64,000 nt of DNA from the NCBI GenBank assembly GCA_964474295.1, contig CAYYRN010000004.1, forward strand, positions 1 through 64,000, in the 5' to 3' direction. The position numbers and the translations under genes were made by a program. This stretch comes from SIG575 sp964474295 (GTDB lineage Bacteria > Bacillota > Clostridia > Oscillospirales > Acutalibacteraceae). The notes below the pieces were generated by a model. It was not told the origin of the DNA. It made no database searches and saw only the letters and a list, made by a program, of their open reading frames with translations. Below, one piece after another: positions 26,020 through 35,188 of this stretch (position 1 is the stretch's first letter; every line of letters begins with the position of its first letter).

Positions 26020-27237
26020 ATGGTTTGGGATGTCGCAATTGTCGGTGCGGGTATGTCGGGACTTGTTTGTGCCGTTGAAATAAAAAAGAATTATCCCCAA
26101 AAAAGTGTTGTGCTTTTTGAAAGGCTCGACCGTGTAGGCAAAAAAATACTGGCAACAGGCAACGGCAGATGCAACCTCGACAATCTTACCGCAAAAAAGG
26201 AAGATTACAATTCGCCCGAATTTGTTTCTTACGCACTCGAATGTTTTTCGGCAAAATCCAACCTTGAATTTTGGGAAAGTCTGGGACTTCTCACAACGTC
26301 GGACGGCGAGGGCAGAGTTTATCCGAGAAGTAACACTGCTTCAAGCGTTCTTGACGTTCTCAGGTTTGAAGCGGAAAGACTTAAAATAAAAATTGTTTTT
26401 GAAAAGGTAGAAAAAATAGAAAAAAACAAATATTTTTCGGTAAATTCTTTTAAAGCCGAAAACGTTGTTCTTGCCTGCGGCGGTTGTTCTTCTCCGGCAC
26501 AGGGCAGTGACGGTTCGGGCTTTGAAATAGCAAAAAAAGCGGGGCATAAAATCACAAGACTTTCCCCGTCACTTGTGCAGATAACAACCGAAACACTTTT
26601 CACGAAGCCTTTAAAAGGAGTGCGTGTCAAAGGAAGCTTGACACTTGAATCGGGCGGTAAAAATGTCGGTTTTTCAAAGGGCGAAATTTTGTTTGCGGAT
26701 TACGGCTTGTCAGGCATTGCGAGTATGGATTTGTCAAGATTTTTATCTCGCCTTTCCGAAAAAGAAAACCCGAAGATTTATTTGGATGCCGCAGACGATA
26801 TGACGGAAAACGAAATAATTTCGTATCTGATTTTAAGACGTGAGAGTAATCCTCATTTAAAAAGCGAAAATTTGACAATCGGTATCATCCCGAAACAGTT
26901 AGGCAAAGCGGTTATCAAAAAATGCGGCATTGATGCAAACAAAGAAATCGGTTTGTTAACTAAAAAAGATTTTCAAAATATCGCAAATGTTATAAAGCAT
27001 TTCGAGTTTAAGGTGACGGGAACAAAGGGCTTTGATTTTTCGCAGGTAACGTCGGGCGGTGTCAGGCTCGATGAAGTGGAAAGCAAAACACTTATGTCAA
27101 AAAAAGTAAGCGGTCTTTATTTCTGCGGCGAAATTCTTGATGTCGATTCACGCTGCGGAGGCTTTAATTTGCATTGGGCGGTAAGCTCGGCAAGGCTTGT
27201 ATCACTCTTGAAAGGAAATCAAAATGATAAGAATTAA
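26020..27237 (+). CDS. HI0933/BaiN-like FAD-dependent oxidoreductase
   Basis: A 405-residue flavoprotein. The dinucleotide loop is IVGAGMSGLVCAVE (8-21), and KKILATGNGRCNLDN (about 45-59) is the characteristic HI0933/BaiN-family signature. GLYFCGEILDVDSRCGGFNLHWA near the C-terminus is the conserved end motif. Members include BaiN, which reduces bile-acid enoyl intermediates in clostridia, and the RdsA/YhiN proteins of unknown role. The next gene overlaps by 14 bases. AGGAGG lies 9 bases upstream of the ATG. The substrate is unassigned. Confidence 0.85.
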   Translation: MVWDVAIVGAGMSGLVCAVEIKKNYPQKSVVLFERLDRVGKKILATGNGRCNLDNLTAKKEDYNSPEFVSYALECFSAKSNLEFWESLGLLTTSDGEGRVYPRSNTASSVLDVLRFEAERLKIKIVFEKVEKIEKNKYFSVNSFKAENVVLACGGCSSPAQGSDGSGFEIAKKAGHKITRLSPSLVQITTETLFTKPLKGVRVKGSLTLESGGKNVGFSKGEILFADYGLSGIASMDLSRFLSRLSEKENPKIYLDAADDMTENEIISYLILRRESNPHLKSENLTIGIIPKQLGKAVIKKCGIDANKEIGLLTKKDFQNIANVIKHFEFKVTGTKGFDFSQVTSGGVRLDEVESKTLMSKKVSGLYFCGEILDVDSRCGGFNLHWAVSSARLVSLLKGNQNDKN

Positions 27238-28819
27238 TTCAATAAAAATGCCTCTTGAGAGTGAGGAGAAAGATTTAAGAAATCTCGTTTCAAAAGCTCT
27301 CAGGATAAAGAATGAGGATGTCGAATCCGTCCGTGTTTTTAAACGTTCGGTTGACAGCAGAGATAAAGAAAACATTTTTTTCGTTTATTCCGTTGATGTG
27401 AGTGTGTATGATGAAAAAAAGGTTTTAAAAAAGAACGAACATAACAAAAATGTTATTGAAATATGCGAATATGAATATGTAATGCCTGAAAACAGAAGAA
27501 AAAGCACTCTTCGTCCCGTGATTGCGGGGTTCGGCCCTGCCGGAATGTTTGCGGCGCTTACTTTGGCAAGGGCGGGACTTAAACCTCTCGTTCTCGAAAG
27601 AGGCAACGATGTTGACACAAGAACAAAGGATGTAAGTGTTTTTTGGAACGAAAGACAGCTCAACACCGAATCCAACGTTCAGTTCGGTGAGGGCGGAGCA
27701 GGTACTTTTTCCGACGGTAAGCTTACAACGGGCATAAAAGACCCACTGTGCCGCCACTGTCTGAAGGAGCTTGTGCTTCACGGCGCACCGGAAGAAATTT
27801 TGTATAACGCAAAGCCGCACATCGGCACGGACAAACTCAAGGACGTTGTGAAAAACATCCGCAAAGAGGTGTCGTCTTTAGGCGGCGAAATCCTTTTCGG
27901 TGCAAAGCTTACGGATATAATTGTTTTCAACGGTGTCATACAGGGCGTAACTTACGTTCAAAACGGAAAAGAAATCGATTTTGAAACCGATACCTTGCTT
28001 CTTGCCGTAGGTCACTCCGCGAGGGATACAATAACAATGCTTTACAACAAAGGCATTAAAATGATGCAAAAGGCTTTCTCTGTCGGTGCGAGAATAGAGC
28101 ATCCGAGGGAGTTTATCGATAAGGCACAGTATGGCTCTTATGCGGGACATCCGAAGCTCGGTGCGGCAGATTACAAAATGGCGTGCCACCCACCGCACGG
28201 AAGAGGAGCATATACATTTTGTATGTGTCCGGGAGGTACGGTTGTTGCCTCATCCTCCGATGAGGGAGGGGTTGTGGTAAACGGTATGAGCGAATACAGC
28301 CGTGACGGCGAAAACTCAAATTCCGCTTTGCTTGTGGGCATCGAACCCGAAGATTTTCCGAGTGATAATCCGCTTTCGGGTTTTGTTTTGCAGCGTGACA
28401 TCGAAGAAAAAGCTTTTTATCACGGCGGGGGCAATTATGCTTCTCCTGCACAGCTTGTCGGAGATTTCTTGTCAGACAGAAAGTCCGTAAAGCTGGGAAG
28501 CGTTAAGCCGACTTGTCCCACGGGTGTGGAATGTGCCGATTTAAGACAGGTTTTGCCGAAAAAAGTTACCGATACTTTAAGCTCGGCTTTAATTAAAATG
28601 GATACTATGCTCAAGGGCTTCGCTATGCCCGATGCCGTTTTGACAGGTGCGGAAACAAGAAGCTCCTCTCCTGTGAGAATTTTGAGGGATGAATTTTTTC
28701 AAACGAATGTCAGCGGACTTTTCCCGTCGGGCGAGGGTGCGGGATATGCCGGAGGAATCGTTTCCGCTGCTGTTGACGGAATAAAATGTGCCCATGCGGT
28801 GCTTAATGATGAATCGTAA
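27224..28819 (+). CDS. FAD-dependent dehydrogenase of uncharacterised family
   Basis: A 531-residue flavoprotein often annotated as uncharacterised FAD-dependent dehydrogenase. An N-terminal domain of about 95 residues precedes the FAD loop GFGPAGMFAALTLARAG (about 103-119) and ERGNDVDTRTKDV. FGEGGAGTFSDGKLTTGIKDP is the family hallmark. CHPPHGRGAYTFCMCPGG and PTCPTGVECADLRQVLP carry several cysteines, and the C-terminal GEGAGYAGGIVSAAVDG closes the FAD site. It overlaps the previous FAD enzyme by 14 bases, so the two are translated together. The reaction is unknown. Confidence 0.8.
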   Translation: MIRINSIKMPLESEEKDLRNLVSKALRIKNEDVESVRVFKRSVDSRDKENIFFVYSVDVSVYDEKKVLKKNEHNKNVIEICEYEYVMPENRRKSTLRPVIAGFGPAGMFAALTLARAGLKPLVLERGNDVDTRTKDVSVFWNERQLNTESNVQFGEGGAGTFSDGKLTTGIKDPLCRHCLKELVLHGAPEEILYNAKPHIGTDKLKDVVKNIRKEVSSLGGEILFGAKLTDIIVFNGVIQGVTYVQNGKEIDFETDTLLLAVGHSARDTITMLYNKGIKMMQKAFSVGARIEHPREFIDKAQYGSYAGHPKLGAADYKMACHPPHGRGAYTFCMCPGGTVVASSSDEGGVVVNGMSEYSRDGENSNSALLVGIEPEDFPSDNPLSGFVLQRDIEEKAFYHGGGNYASPAQLVGDFLSDRKSVKLGSVKPTCPTGVECADLRQVLPKKVTDTLSSALIKMDTMLKGFAMPDAVLTGAETRSSSPVRILRDEFFQTNVSGLFPSGEGAGYAGGIVSAAVDGIKCAHAVLNDES

Positions 28820-28829
28820 GGTGATGTAA

Positions 28830-29612
28830 ATGGAAACAAAAAGAATAGTGGTTAAGGTAGGTACTTCAACTCTTACACACAAAACGGGCAGGCTCAACAT
28901 AAGACGTGTCGAACAGCTTGTCAAAACACTTGCTGATTTGCAAAATGCGGGAAACCAGATTATGCTTGTTTCAAGCGGTGCAATAGGGCTCGGAATGAGC
29001 AAGCTCGGAATGAGCAAAAGACCGACCGACACACCCACAAAGCAGGCGTGTGCGGCGGTAGGTCAGTGTGAGCTTATGTATCTTTACGATAAGCTTTTTT
29101 CGGAATATTCGCTCAACGTTTCGCAAATTCTGCTTACAAAGTACGTTTTGCTGGAGGATAGGGCGAAAAACGTTGAAAATGCAGTTGAAAGATTGCTCGA
29201 ACTCGGCACAATCCCTGTTGTTAACGAAAACGACGTTGTGGCGATAGATGAGCTTGAGCTTGAAATGGGCGAGAACGATTCCCTTGCCGCAATAATGGCA
29301 AAGGTTGCAAAGGCGGATATGCTTGTGATACTTTCCGATATAGACGGACTTTACGATAAAAACCCGAAAGAGAATAAGGACGCACACCTTATAAAAAGCG
29401 TGGATTCGATAACGGAAGAAATGAAAATAAATGCCGGAGGTGCAGGTTCTTCACTCGGCACGGGCGGTATGATAACAAAGCTCAAGGCTGCGGAAATCGC
29501 AAACGAAGCCGGCATAGATATGGTAATAATGAACGGCAATAAGCCCGAAAAATTATATGATCTTTTGGACGGCAAGCCGATCGGTACATTTTTTAAGGGA
29601 GTGAAAATATGA
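28830..29612 (+). CDS. proB: Glutamate 5-kinase
   Basis: First enzyme of proline synthesis, phosphorylating L-glutamate. The protein is 260 aa and consists of the amino-acid kinase domain only: KVGTSTLTHKTGRLN at the N-terminus, SSGAIGLGMSKLG, NENDVVAIDELE and GTGGMITKLKAAEIAN. The C-terminal PUA domain of E. coli ProB (367 aa) is absent, as in many Firmicutes. proA overlaps its stop by 4 bases. The kinase is commonly feedback-inhibited by proline; loss of PUA may change but does not abolish that. Confidence 0.95.
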   Translation: METKRIVVKVGTSTLTHKTGRLNIRRVEQLVKTLADLQNAGNQIMLVSSGAIGLGMSKLGMSKRPTDTPTKQACAAVGQCELMYLYDKLFSEYSLNVSQILLTKYVLLEDRAKNVENAVERLLELGTIPVVNENDVVAIDELELEMGENDSLAAIMAKVAKADMLVILSDIDGLYDKNPKENKDAHLIKSVDSITEEMKINAGGAGSSLGTGGMITKLKAAEIANEAGIDMVIMNGNKPEKLYDLLDGKPIGTFFKGVKI

Positions 29613-30856
29613 GTTACATACTTACCCTCGGAGAAAACGCAAAAAAAGTCAAATCCGAGCTTATGACTGCTTCAACGGTCAAAAAGAACGATGCTCTTAT
29701 AAAAATTTCGGAAGAGCTTAAAAACAATATCGGTTTAATTATCGAAAAAAACAGGCAAGACCTTGAAAATGCCGAAAAAAACGGTATGTCGAAGTCTATG
29801 CTTGACAGGCTTATGCTTGATGAAAAAAGAATTATGTCCATGGCAAATGCGTGCGTAAATCTTTCAAAGCTTGATGACCCGATAGGCGAAGTTGTCGGCG
29901 GCGGTACACGTCCGAACGGTATGAAAATAGAAAAAGTAAGGGTTCCCATGGGTGTTATAGGAATTATTTACGAAGCACGTCCGAACGTTACGGTTGATGC
30001 CGCATCGCTTTGTCTTAAAAGCGGAAATACCGTTATTCTCAGAGGCGGCAAGGAAGCCTTTGAAAGCAACAGGGTTTTGATGAAGCTTATGCGTAGTGCT
30101 GTTGAAAAAGCGGGATTTTCCGCCGATATTATGCAGCTTGTCGAAGACACTTCAAGGTCAACGGCAACGGAAATGATGAAGCTCAACGGATATATCGATG
30201 TGCTTATTCCGAGAGGCGGTGCGGGACTTATTTCTTCCGTGGTGAAAAACGCAACCGTTCCCGTCATAGAAACAGGCACGGGAAACTGTCATCTGTATGT
30301 TGACGAAAGTGCCGATTTGGAAATGGCTGCCGATATTTTAATTAACGGCAAAACGCAAAGACCGTCTGTATGCAATGCACTTGAAAGTCTTTTGGTAAAC
30401 AAAAATATCGCAGAAAATTTCCTGCCCCTTGCAAAAGAAAGGCTTGACAAATTCGGCGTTGAAATAAGAGGCTGTGAAAAAACAAAAGAAATTCTCGGAA
30501 GCTCTGTTGTCGATGCCGACGAGGAAGATTACGCTACGGAATTTCTCGATTTGATTATTTCCGTTAAGGTTGTTGAAGATGTAAACGAAGCGATTGCTCA
30601 CATTTCAAAGTACACAACGGGACATTCCGAATGTATTGTTACAAAAAGCCTTGAAAATGCGGAAAAATTCCAAAGCGAAATCGATGCTGCCGCAGTTTAT
30701 GTCAATTGCTCGACAAGGTTTACGGACGGTGAGGAGTTCGGTCTCGGTGCGGAAATAGGCATTTCAACGCAAAAGCTTCACGCAAGAGGCCCTATGGGAC
30801 TTAAAGAACTTACTACCACCAAATACTTAATCAGCGGCAAAGGTCAAATAAGGTGA
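29609..30856 (+). CDS. proA: Gamma-glutamyl phosphate reductase
   Basis: A 415-residue NADPH-dependent reductase converting glutamyl-5-phosphate to glutamate semialdehyde. The aldehyde-dehydrogenase-fold markers are IYEARPNVTVDAASLCLKSGN, RGGKEA, and VPVIETGTGNCHLYVD. The catalytic cysteine lies in KTQRPSVCNALE, and NCSTRFTDGEEFGLGAEIGIS ends the domain. Its ATG overlaps proB's stop (4 bases), and the product is the expected channelling partner. The final proline enzyme (proC) is not in the window. Confidence 0.96.
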   Translation: MSYILTLGENAKKVKSELMTASTVKKNDALIKISEELKNNIGLIIEKNRQDLENAEKNGMSKSMLDRLMLDEKRIMSMANACVNLSKLDDPIGEVVGGGTRPNGMKIEKVRVPMGVIGIIYEARPNVTVDAASLCLKSGNTVILRGGKEAFESNRVLMKLMRSAVEKAGFSADIMQLVEDTSRSTATEMMKLNGYIDVLIPRGGAGLISSVVKNATVPVIETGTGNCHLYVDESADLEMAADILINGKTQRPSVCNALESLLVNKNIAENFLPLAKERLDKFGVEIRGCEKTKEILGSSVVDADEEDYATEFLDLIISVKVVEDVNEAIAHISKYTTGHSECIVTKSLENAEKFQSEIDAAAVYVNCSTRFTDGEEFGLGAEIGISTQKLHARGPMGLKELTTTKYLISGKGQIR

Positions 30857-30861
30857 ATAAA

Positions 30862-32073
30862 ATGGAAAACTTTAAACCTGTAATAAGATTTTTGGCAGTC
30901 AGTGACGTTCATTATGATGATGAATATACGGTAGAGCATGAGCGTATGAAAAAAGCACTCGAAACGGCTTACAAAATAGCCGAGGAGAACGAATGTTACA
31001 AAAACCTCGATGCTGTGGTTGTGGTCGGTGACTTTGCAAGCAGCGGTTCTCAGTGCCAAATGGATGCTTTTAAGGAAACTCTCGATAACGGTATGAAAGA
31101 GGAAACAAAAAGGATTATGCTCATTTCAAGCCACGAATTTCACGGTGAGGGCGGAATGGAAGGCGGCTGTGAGCGTTTTCAAAAAACGTTCGGTCAAAAG
31201 CTTGACCAGCATAACGTGATAAACGGTTTTCATTTTATTTCCGTGTCCTCCAACAACGGTGCGGGATTTAAAGAGGATAAGGTTGAATTTTTGTCAAATG
31301 AGCTGAAAAAGGCATCGGCGGATGACCCCAAAAAACCGATTTTCGTTTTTCAGCACCCGCATATACAGTCAACGGTTTACGGAAGTGTGCTTTGGGGCGA
31401 AAACGATTTTATACCGGTGATGATGAATTATCCGCAGATTATAGATTTTTCGGGACACTCCCATGCACCGATTAACGACCCCCGTTCAATTCATCAACAG
31501 CATTTCACCTGCATCGGCACAGGTACGCTTTCTTATTTCGAGCTTGACGAATTTGATAAAATTTACGGAACCGTTCCTCCGAATGACGATAATGCGGCAC
31601 AAATGACAATCGTTGAAGCGGATGAAAACGGCAGGGTACGTGTTTATCCGTATGACCTCATTACGGGCAATTTCTTCCCGAACGTTTGGAAAATCGATAA
31701 GCCGTATGACGTTGATTCTTTCCTTTACACGGATGAAAAACGTTACAAAAATCCTCCCAAGGTTTATTTTGACGGTAACGAAAATATCGAAATCGAAGCG
31801 GGCTCCGACTTTTGCAATGTCACCTTTGAACAGGCAAAATGCGAGAGTGAGTATGTAAACGGATACGATATTACAGTAAAACGCAAATCGGATTTGTGTA
31901 CGCAGTGTAAGGTTTCCGTGTGGTCGGAGTATTATTTTTACAATATGCCGAAAACTCTTACGCAAAAAATTCAAAACCTTTCTCCCGATACAGAATATAT
32001 TCTCGAAATTCGTGCTTACGGATTTTGGAAAAATTATTCAAACAAGCTTTCAAAGCAATTCAAAACAAAATAA
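30862..32073 (+). CDS. Calcineurin-like metallophosphoesterase
   Basis: A 403-residue phosphoesterase with the two-metal motifs AVSDVHYDD, VVGDFASSG and HPHIQS plus FSGHSHAP. The usual GNHD/E motif is altered to SSHEFHG. A C-terminal domain of about 90 residues ends with LSPDTEYILEIRAYGFWKNYSNKL, resembling a fibronectin-III strand pattern. No signal peptide is evident, so it is probably cytosolic. The ATG at 30862 lies 5 bases after AGGTGA, which is built from the proA stop codon. The link to proline synthesis is unexplained; the substrate could be a nucleotide or phosphodiester. Confidence 0.75.
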   Translation: MENFKPVIRFLAVSDVHYDDEYTVEHERMKKALETAYKIAEENECYKNLDAVVVVGDFASSGSQCQMDAFKETLDNGMKEETKRIMLISSHEFHGEGGMEGGCERFQKTFGQKLDQHNVINGFHFISVSSNNGAGFKEDKVEFLSNELKKASADDPKKPIFVFQHPHIQSTVYGSVLWGENDFIPVMMNYPQIIDFSGHSHAPINDPRSIHQQHFTCIGTGTLSYFELDEFDKIYGTVPPNDDNAAQMTIVEADENGRVRVYPYDLITGNFFPNVWKIDKPYDVDSFLYTDEKRYKNPPKVYFDGNENIEIEAGSDFCNVTFEQAKCESEYVNGYDITVKRKSDLCTQCKVSVWSEYYFYNMPKTLTQKIQNLSPDTEYILEIRAYGFWKNYSNKLSKQFKTK

Positions 32074-32076
32074 AGC

Positions 32077-32117
32077 ACGGCGGATAACCTCTTTTGCTTC
32101 GGTTATCCGCCGTTTTT
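32077..32117. terminator. Bidirectional terminator
   Basis: GGCGGATAACC (32079-32089) pairs with GGTTATCCGCC (32101-32111), extended by C78-G112 and followed by TTTTT. It ends the proBA operon and sits at the 3' side of the convergent epimerase gene. Confidence 0.9.
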
Positions 32118-32125
32118 ATATGTAT

Positions 32126-32977
32126 TTATTTAATTTCGGCTTTCCAGGAATATTCAAATACTTTTCCGGGTTCGAGTGTTTGAATACCTCTTTTTTCGGA
32201 AACGTCATTTTTTATTTCGTAAGAGTCGTTAACACCCCACCACGGCTCTATGCAAACATAAGGTGCGCCGGGCTTTGCCCAAATACCGAGGAACGGGGCG
32301 TCACCCAAATCAAAGTGAAGAATTTCACTTCCGTTTTTGCTTTTGAGCGTAAGTCCCTTTGACTTGAAGCCGTGAAGAATCAGTGCATCCTCAACGAAAA
32401 TATCCTTTGTTATTTCGATTTCTTTCGCATTGTCAAGCAAAGGCTCATCAAATACGGCAATTATAGAATCTTTGTCGATTCTTTCCGTGACGAGGGTTTC
32501 GTTTTCATCAAAGATGATTTTGTCACCGATTTCAATGTTGAATCCGGGATGAGCGCCGAGAGAAAAATACATTTTCTTTTCATCGAGGTTTTTGACAGTG
32601 TGCTTTACGCACAAGCCGTCATCTTCAAGATTAAATTCGACAAGCAGTTCAAATTTAAACGGATACATTTTAAGCGTGTCATCATCATAGGTTTGCGAAA
32701 AAACAGCTTGCGTGTCGGTTTTTGAAATAAGATTAAACGGACGTTTTCTTGCAAAGCCGTGCTTTTGCATTGTGTATTCCGTACCGTCATAGCGGTATTT
32801 ATCATCAAGCAGCTTGCCGATGAACGGGAAAAGAACAGGCGATTGACCGTACCAAATTTCTTCTTTGCCGTACCAGATGTATTCCTTTTGAGTGTCTTTC
32901 TTTACAAGGCTGTGAAGCTCCGCACCGTCGTGCTTGATTTCTGCCGAGAAATTACCGTTTTCTATTTTTGTAATCAT
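32126..32977 (-). CDS. Aldose 1-epimerase (galactose mutarotase) family protein
   Basis: A 283-residue beta-sandwich protein of the LacX/YeaD-like branch of aldose 1-epimerases, which interconvert anomers of hexoses or hexose-6-phosphates. Likely catalytic residues are His in SLGAHPGFN and Glu in CIEPWWGVND. An active-site Arg candidate is in KHGFARKRPF. Length is about right for the family (270-300). It is transcribed alone toward the terminator at 32077. Confidence 0.85.
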   Translation of the reverse strand: MITKIENGNFSAEIKHDGAELHSLVKKDTQKEYIWYGKEEIWYGQSPVLFPFIGKLLDDKYRYDGTEYTMQKHGFARKRPFNLISKTDTQAVFSQTYDDDTLKMYPFKFELLVEFNLEDDGLCVKHTVKNLDEKKMYFSLGAHPGFNIEIGDKIIFDENETLVTERIDKDSIIAVFDEPLLDNAKEIEITKDIFVEDALILHGFKSKGLTLKSKNGSEILHFDLGDAPFLGIWAKPGAPYVCIEPWWGVNDSYEIKNDVSEKRGIQTLEPGKVFEYSWKAEIK

Positions 32978-33069
32978 ATGTAAAACCCCTTTGCTTTTTT
33001 AATTATAATAACACATCGCTAAATGTTTTACAAGTCACCGTGATGCGGAAATTATTTTAATCTCAACGG

Positions 33070-33098
33070 TTGCAGATAATATAAAAATGTGGTAAGAT
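33070..33098 (+). promoter_or_regulatory. Possible promoter of the recJ-rel operon
   Basis: TTGCAG (33070-33075), a 17-base spacer, then TAAGAT (33093-33098), 57 bases before the recJ start. Confidence 0.55.
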
Positions 33099-33155
33099 AT
33101 ATTATTATCTATAAGTTTGCTTTTTGATTTTTATTTTAATTTACGGAGAAAAAAT

Positions 33156-35183
33156 ATGAGCCGCAGAAAATGGATTTTTTCAAAATTTGATAAGGAATAT
33201 GCTGCCGACATTGCGGAAAGGTACGAACTCAGTCCTTTTGCGGCGGTTCTTTTGGCGTCCAAAAATTTTGAAGATGACGAGCTTGAAGCGTTTTTGAGCG
33301 AAGAAAACGTTTTTCCCGTAGACCCGTACGAGCTTCCCGATATGGATAAGGCAGTCAGCAGAATAACGAGGGCAATTGATAATTTTGAGCGTATTATGAT
33401 TTACGGCGACTATGATGCGGACGGTGTAAGCTCAACCGCGCTGTTGTATTTGTACCTGCAATCGAGGGGAGCAGATGTTCAATATTATATTCCCGACAGA
33501 TTGACGGAGGGTTACGGCATAAATCTTGATGCCGTCAGAAAAATCAAGGAACGTGACGTTGACCTTATTATAACGGTCGATAACGGAATAAGTGCCGTTG
33601 CCGAGGCGGAAAAAATCAAGCTGCTTGGTATGGATTTGGTAATTACCGACCACCACAGACCGGGCTGCATTTTACCTGAAGCGGAGGCTGTTGTTGACCC
33701 TTATAGGGAAGAATATGACGGCATTTTCGGTGAATGGGCGGGTGTCGGCGTTGCGTTTAAGCTGGTTGAGGCTCTGTCCGACGGCGATGAGGAAGCTTTG
33801 GAGGAATATGCCGATTTGGTTTCAATCGGAACAATAGGCGATGTTGTTCCCTTGAAAAGCGAAAACAGAAGTTTTGTAAAATGCGGAATAGAGAAGTTAA
33901 ACGCTTCCGAACGTCCCGGAATTGCCGCACTCAAAGAAATTACTGGTATGAACAATCACGATTTGAGTGCTTCAAACATAGCTTTTACAATCGTTCCGAG
34001 AATAAATGCCGCAGGAAGAATGGGAAGTGCCGACAGAGCGATAAAGCTTCTTTTGTGTGAGGATGAAGAAGAAGCGGGTTTGCTTGCACAGGAAATCAAT
34101 CAGGCAAATATATTAAGACAGCAGACGGAAATGAAAATTTTCGCAGAAGCGGAAGAAAAAATAGAAAAAAGCGGCAATATGGTTTTTGACCGTGTTATAG
34201 TAATTGACGGAGAAAATTGGCACAGCGGTGTTATCGGCATTGTTGCGGCAAAGCTTACGGAAAAATACGCCCGTCCCTGCCTTGTAATAGGTTGCAGCGG
34301 AACAGTCGGCAAGGGTTCGGGAAGAAGCATTGAGGGATTTTCTCTTTTCGAGGCTCTTTCCGCCGTGTCGGATTGCCTTGAACATTTCGGCGGCCATACT
34401 CTTGCGGCAGGCTTTGAAATCGAAAAAGACAGAATAGACGAGTTCCGCCGTAAAATCAACGAGTATGCGGTAGGCTTGGAAATGCCCCGTCCGCAGATAA
34501 AAATAGATTGCCGCATAAGTCCGAAATATGTTAATGTGGATTTAATTGATGAGCTTCATATGCTTGAACCGTTCGGTGCAGGTAACAGTCAGCCGGTTTT
34601 TGCCCTTATGGGTATGAAAATCGAGAGGATAGAGGGCGTTTCGCAGAACAAACACACAAAGCTTCTTCTTTCAAAGGGCGAAAGCAAAATTTCGGCAATG
34701 CGTTTCGGAATTTCTCCCGATGCCTTTGATTTTTCAATCGGGGACAATGTTGATGTTGCCGCAACATTTGAGCGAAACGAATATATGGGTTCTGTCAGTG
34801 TTTCGGTAATTGTCAGGGATATTCGCTTTTCGGAGCTTGACGAGGATGACGTTATATGCTCCGAAGCGTTATATGAAAAATTCAGAAGAAACGAAGCTTT
34901 GGACGAAAACGAAAAAAGTATAATTTGTCCCGACCGTGAGTTTATCGGCAAGGTGTTCAGAATATTGAGAAACGGTGTCTGGAAAAAGAGCGATGAGGCG
35001 CTTTGTTTCAGAATCGGTGACAGCGGAAGACGTCTTTGTGCAGTTAAGGTCAGCGTTGATGTTCTTGAAGAAATGGGACTTATAGTTCACGATAAAGAGA
35101 ATAAAAGTATTCATCTTACATCAAACCAAAATAAAGTCGATTTGACAAAATCGAAAATATTGAACAGTATATCGGGCAGGTGA
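33156..35183 (+). CDS. recJ: Single-stranded-DNA-specific exonuclease RecJ
   Basis: A 675-residue 5'-3' single-strand exonuclease of recombination and mismatch repair. The DHH motifs are YGDYDADGVSSTALLY (about 82-97) and ITDHHRPG (about 162-169). The DHHA1 region holds GVIGIVAAKLTEKYARPCLVI. OB-fold and C-terminal regions follow with MLEPFGAGNSQPVFA. The start ATG at 33156 lies after GGAGAAAA; the frame is open from 33117 without a ribosome binding site. recJ leads into rel, and its stop TGA lies within the next ribosome binding site. Confidence 0.93.
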   Translation: MSRRKWIFSKFDKEYAADIAERYELSPFAAVLLASKNFEDDELEAFLSEENVFPVDPYELPDMDKAVSRITRAIDNFERIMIYGDYDADGVSSTALLYLYLQSRGADVQYYIPDRLTEGYGINLDAVRKIKERDVDLIITVDNGISAVAEAEKIKLLGMDLVITDHHRPGCILPEAEAVVDPYREEYDGIFGEWAGVGVAFKLVEALSDGDEEALEEYADLVSIGTIGDVVPLKSENRSFVKCGIEKLNASERPGIAALKEITGMNNHDLSASNIAFTIVPRINAAGRMGSADRAIKLLLCEDEEEAGLLAQEINQANILRQQTEMKIFAEAEEKIEKSGNMVFDRVIVIDGENWHSGVIGIVAAKLTEKYARPCLVIGCSGTVGKGSGRSIEGFSLFEALSAVSDCLEHFGGHTLAAGFEIEKDRIDEFRRKINEYAVGLEMPRPQIKIDCRISPKYVNVDLIDELHMLEPFGAGNSQPVFALMGMKIERIEGVSQNKHTKLLLSKGESKISAMRFGISPDAFDFSIGDNVDVAATFERNEYMGSVSVSVIVRDIRFSELDEDDVICSEALYEKFRRNEALDENEKSIICPDREFIGKVFRILRNGVWKKSDEALCFRIGDSGRRLCAVKVSVDVLEEMGLIVHDKENKSIHLTSNQNKVDLTKSKILNSISGR

Positions 35184-35188
35184 TAAAA

